Source: Rhodanobacter sp. UBA5168 (lineage in GTDB: Bacteria; Pseudomonadota; Gammaproteobacteria; Xanthomonadales; Rhodanobacteraceae). From it: DNA of 8,389 nt. The first letter of the stretch is position 1. The number at the start of each line of letters is the position of its first letter. The notes under the pieces are model-generated. The model searched no databases and was not told the DNA's origin. It saw only the letters and a program-made list of their open reading frames with translations. The stretch is from contig DHXA01000059.1 in assembly GCA_002413455.1 (NCBI GenBank), forward strand, positions 1 to 8,389. The letters run 5' to 3'. This document shows, piece after piece, positions 6,910-8,389 of the stretch. Made by a program: the position numbers and the translations under genes.

Positions 6910-7848
6910 TCAGCGGGAAATCGCTGCCGTGGTGGCTGCGGTATGGGGATTCAGCAGATCGGCGGGCAGTTGCCGGAACACCTCCGCCAGCCGGCTCAGG
7001 AATCCGTCCATCGCCGAACTCTTGCGCCAGACCATGGCAACGCGCCGGCTCGGCGGGTGTCCCTTGAACTCGATCAGGTGCAGGTTCTCCACCGGTGCCA
7101 CCGGCGGCTTCACCGCGGTGACCGGGAGCAGGGTGATGCCGACGTTCGCGGCCACCATCTGCCGCAGGGTCTCCAGGCTGGTGGCGCGGAAACCGCTGTG
7201 CTCGCCGGCCCCGGCCATGTGGCACACCTCCAGCGCCTGATCGCGCAGGCAATGGCCGTCTTCCAGCAGCAGCAGATTCTGGTTGGTCAGGTCGGCCAAT
7301 TTCAGCTGACCCTGCTTGTGCGCCAGCGGGTGCTCGCCCGAGACCGCCAGCAGAAAGGGTTCCTCGAACAGGAACTCGCTGTGCAGGCTGTCCTCATGCA
7401 GCGGCAGCGCGAGGATGCCGGCATCCAGCTTGCCCTCGCGCAGCAGGCGCAGCACGGTTTCGGTCTTTTCCTCGACCAGCAGCAGCTCCAGCTTGGGAAA
7501 CGCCTTGCGCACCAGGGGCAATACGTGCGGCAGCAGGTACGGCCCCAGCGTGGGGAAGATGCCCAGCCGCACCGTGCCCGATTCCGGATCGAGCGTGCGC
7601 CGTGCCACGCCGCGGATCTGCTCGATCTCGTTGAGCACGTCGCGTGCGCGACTGGCGATGTCGCGACCGACCTCGGTCAGCAGCACCCTGCGCGGAGTGC
7701 GCTCGACCAGCGGCACGCCCAGCTCGTCCTCCAGCTTCTTGATCTGGGTGGAAAGGGTGGGCTGGCTGACGAAGCAGGCCTCGGCGGCGCGCCCGAAATG
7801 CCGGTGCTCGGCGAGGGCAACGAGGTACTGAAGATCACGCAGATTCAT
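6910..7848 (-). CDS. oxyR: Hydrogen-peroxide sensor and LysR-type regulator OxyR
   Basis: A 312-aa LysR-type activator/repressor that senses H2O2 through a reversible disulfide. The N-terminal winged helix-turn-helix is MNLRDLQYLVALAEHRHFGRAAEACFVSQPTLSTQIKKLE (residues 1-40, nearly the E. coli pattern). The regulatory domain has GPYLLPHVLP (102-111) and the decisive redox segment LLLLEDGHCLRDQALEVC, with Cys200 and Cys209 at the nine-residue spacing of E. coli Cys199/Cys208. FRATSLETLRQMVAA follows. These features separate OxyR from other LysR proteins. The ATG at 7848 matches the family start; an upstream in-frame TTG at 7863 would add five atypical residues. The gene overlaps nothing and is followed after 2 nt by a hypothetical gene. 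An OxyR-type operator lies 15 bp upstream of the start codon, so autoregulation is expected. The ahpC and ahpF genes often linked to oxyR in Xanthomonas are not upstream here. Confidence 0.97.
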   Translation of the reverse strand: MNLRDLQYLVALAEHRHFGRAAEACFVSQPTLSTQIKKLEDELGVPLVERTPRRVLLTEVGRDIASRARDVLNEIEQIRGVARRTLDPESGTVRLGIFPTLGPYLLPHVLPLVRKAFPKLELLLVEEKTETVLRLLREGKLDAGILALPLHEDSLHSEFLFEEPFLLAVSGEHPLAHKQGQLKLADLTNQNLLLLEDGHCLRDQALEVCHMAGAGEHSGFRATSLETLRQMVAANVGITLLPVTAVKPPVAPVENLHLIEFKGHPPSRRVAMVWRKSSAMDGFLSRLAEVFRQLPADLLNPHTAATTAAISR

Positions 7849-7862
7849 GGGCCACCATTGCA

Positions 7863-7899
7863 ATAGCCTTACGCTATGGTCGGGATGGTAACAATCAAT
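7863..7899. promoter_or_regulatory. OxyR operator (tandem ATAG-N7-CTAT site)
   Basis: Four tetranucleotides stand at exact 11-bp steps: ATAG (7863), CTAT (7874), ATGG (7885) and CAAT (7896). The established OxyR consensus is ATAG-N7-CTAT-N7-ATAG-N7-CTAT. The first half-site is perfect and the second has one mismatch per quarter, giving 14 of 16 defined positions over 37 bp. Finding it directly upstream of an oxyR gene makes a chance match very unlikely. The site overlaps the candidate oxyR promoter (repression expected) and touches the -35 region of the candidate divergent promoter (activation expected). Confidence 0.87.
7871..7898 (-). promoter_or_regulatory. oxyR: Candidate oxyR promoter embedded in the operator
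   Basis: On the minus strand, TTGATT (7898-7893) and TAGCGT (7876-7871) are 16 bp apart. This would place the start of transcription near 7864 and give a short leader of about 16 nt. Both boxes fall inside the OxyR operator, which would let bound OxyR repress its own gene as in E. coli. The box matches are moderate (four and three of six). Confidence 0.4.
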
Positions 7900-7928
7900 T
7901 GGAGCAATACAAGCGAAGGTTCTATCGT
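7899..7928 (+). promoter_or_regulatory. Candidate OxyR-activated divergent promoter
   Basis: TTGGAG (7899-7904) is followed after 18 bp by TATCGT (7923-7928). The -35 match is poor (three of six) and begins on the last base of the OxyR operator. A weak -35 next to an OxyR site is the usual arrangement of promoters that need oxidised OxyR to recruit RNA polymerase. Predicted start of transcription is near 7935. Confidence 0.42.
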
Positions 7929-7934
7929 GGCTTC

Positions 7935-8030
7935 CACTGCCCTTTGCAACACCCCGCGCGCCGGAGTTCTCCCTCCCCCCGCCTGCGCGTGGGCTTCCCC
8001 CGGCGGCGAGTTCACCTCGCCGCTTTTTTT
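7935..8030 (+). ncRNA. Candidate OxyS-like peroxide-induced small RNA, divergent from oxyR
   Basis: The interval between the OxyR-linked promoter and a strong intrinsic terminator is about 96 nt and holds no credible reading frame. The predicted RNA has a first hairpin in which 7952-7959 (CCCCGCGC) pairs with 7985-7993 (GCGCG, bulged T, GGG). This leaves a 25-nt loop (7960-7984) containing TTCTCCCTCCCCCC at 7967-7980. A second unpaired C-run, CTTCCCCC (7994-8001), lies between this hairpin and the terminator hairpin. C-rich loops that pair with G-rich ribosome-binding sites are known from Xanthomonas small RNAs such as sX13. The layout matches E. coli oxyR-oxyS (109-nt OxyS), but I see no primary-sequence similarity to OxyS. 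The exact 5' end is inferred. The alternative is a terminated untranslated leader or read-through stop with no function of its own. Confidence 0.5.
8003..8030 (+). terminator. Strong Rho-independent terminator in the oxyR-peptidase gap
   Basis: A perfect 8-bp stem, GCGGCGAG (8003-8010) with CTCGCCGC (8016-8023), closes a TTCAC loop and is followed directly by seven T residues (8024-8030). It is oriented to the right, yet no protein gene on the plus strand ends nearby (the previous plus-strand gene, apt, ends at 6227 with two minus-strand genes between). It therefore implies an unannotated plus-strand transcript upstream. Confidence 0.9.
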
Positions 8031-8161
8031 GTCCCGGATTTCCCGAGCCTGATTTATTGACCGTGGCTGCGCCACGGACCGCGCGCCTGTGCCTTCTGGC
8101 ACTGGGTCGAAAGTCACCCCGCCCCTAGCGTTGGGATTCTCCACTTTCAGGGAAACGCCCC
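8031..8161 (+). promoter_or_regulatory. Upstream region of the M1 peptidase gene with two hairpins and a ribosome binding site
   Basis: After the terminator come two GC-rich inverted repeats without T tracts: CCGTGGC/GCCACGG (8061-8077, 3-nt loop) and GTGCC/GGCAC (8089-8102, TTCT loop). TAGCGT at 8126-8131 is a possible -10 box, but no good -35 box stands at the right distance. TTGACC at 8057-8062 is a good -35 with no -10 partner. AGGGA (8149-8153), 8 nt before the ATG, is a clear Shine-Dalgarno sequence. The promoter itself is therefore not resolved. Confidence 0.35.
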
Positions 8162-8389
8162 ATGCGCCGTCTTGTCCGTCCTCTCCTGCTCACTGCGCTC
8201 GCCACTTGTTGTGGCGCGGCGTTCGCCGCCACCGCCGATCAGGCGCCGCAAGGCCGGCTGCCGGGCTGGGCAGTACCGCAGTCGTACCAGCTCGCGTTCA
8301 AGGTCGATCCGGCGCAGAAGGACTTTTCCGGCACCACCACGATCAAGGTCAAGCTGACCCAGGCCTCGGATCACCTGTGGCTGGATGGC
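8162..8389 (+). CDS. Secreted M1-family metallopeptidase (aminopeptidase N-like), N-terminal fragment
   Basis: The window holds the first 76 codons with no stop; the gene continues past the right edge. The start is a clear Sec signal peptide, MRRLVRPLLLTALATCCGAA, with predicted cleavage after Ala22 (AFA|AT). Cys16 and Cys17 are not in a standard lipobox. The mature N-terminus contains GRLPGWAVPQSYQLAFKVD and FSGTTTIKVKLTQ, the opening beta-strands of the M1 peptidase N-terminal domain (substrate-anchoring beta-saddle). The zinc motifs GxMEN and HExxHx18E would lie several hundred residues downstream and cannot be checked. The ATG at 8162 has AGGGA 8 nt upstream. The assignment rests on recognition of the N-terminal domain. 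The product is probably a periplasmic or exported zinc aminopeptidase that trims peptides. Confidence 0.83.
   Translation, partial: MRRLVRPLLLTALATCCGAAFAATADQAPQGRLPGWAVPQSYQLAFKVDPAQKDFSGTTTIKVKLTQASDHLWLDG

Noticed and set aside
7970..8001. G-quadruplex on the minus strand opposite the C-runs
   Set aside because: G-runs of 5, 6 and 3 are present, but the spacing does not give four separated runs with short loops.
8098..8113. Possible sigma-54 promoter beginning TGGCAC
   Set aside because: The TGGCAC element is present, but the required GC of the -12 element is absent at the correct spacing.
7869..8144. Minus-strand 91-codon frame across the oxyR-peptidase gap
   Set aside because: It runs antisense through the terminator and candidate RNA, has no recognisable domain, and its composition looks random.

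Overview
The window is an 8.4-kb, high-GC, densely coded chromosomal segment that looks like a gammaproteobacterium of the Xanthomonadales, perhaps Rhodanobacteraceae or Xanthomonadaceae. This placement is an inference from the GC-rich codon use, the style of the GlnRS, OxyR and M1 peptidase sequences, and an oxyR-orfX type gene pair. No phage, insertion sequence, CRISPR array or other mobile element was found. Apart from one candidate small RNA, the content is core metabolism and stress regulation.

Layout. Positions 5-80 hold a tRNA-Lys(UUU) with an encoded CCA and its own intrinsic terminator (88-114). Facing it on the minus strand is an orphan hybrid histidine kinase (139-2043). Next comes a compact minus-strand cluster read in the order glnS (5268-3481), a zinc nucleoside deaminase (3451-2891) and a TVP38/VTT-family membrane protein (2894-2178). 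The last two overlap by four bases, with the membrane protein starting at a TTG. Divergent from glnS lies a plus-strand pair: a small DUF2007 protein (5384-5659) and adenine phosphoribosyltransferase apt (5709-6227). Converging on apt is a minus-strand pair, oxyR (7848-6910) and a downstream membrane-anchored hypothetical gene (6907-6308), separated by only 2 bases. At the right edge, a secreted M1-family metallopeptidase starts at 8162 and runs off the window.

The most interesting region is the 313-bp gap between oxyR and the peptidase gene. It contains a 37-bp OxyR-type operator (ATAG-N7-CTAT-N7-ATGG-N7-CAAT, 14 of 16 consensus positions). This overlaps the likely oxyR promoter and abuts a plausible divergent promoter. 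About 100 bp further on is a strong rho-independent terminator, with no protein-coding gene in between. This is the same geometry as E. coli oxyR-oxyS, and it predicts a roughly 96-nt peroxide-induced small RNA. The predicted RNA carries a large C-rich hairpin loop able to pair with Shine-Dalgarno sequences. The RNA is a prediction from sequence only.

Functional links: glnS and tRNA-Lys serve translation, apt and the deaminase serve purine/nucleoside salvage, and oxyR with its operator and candidate RNA form a peroxide-response module. The kinase signal and the roles of DUF2007, the TVP38-like protein and the oxyR-linked hypothetical protein cannot be deduced from the window.
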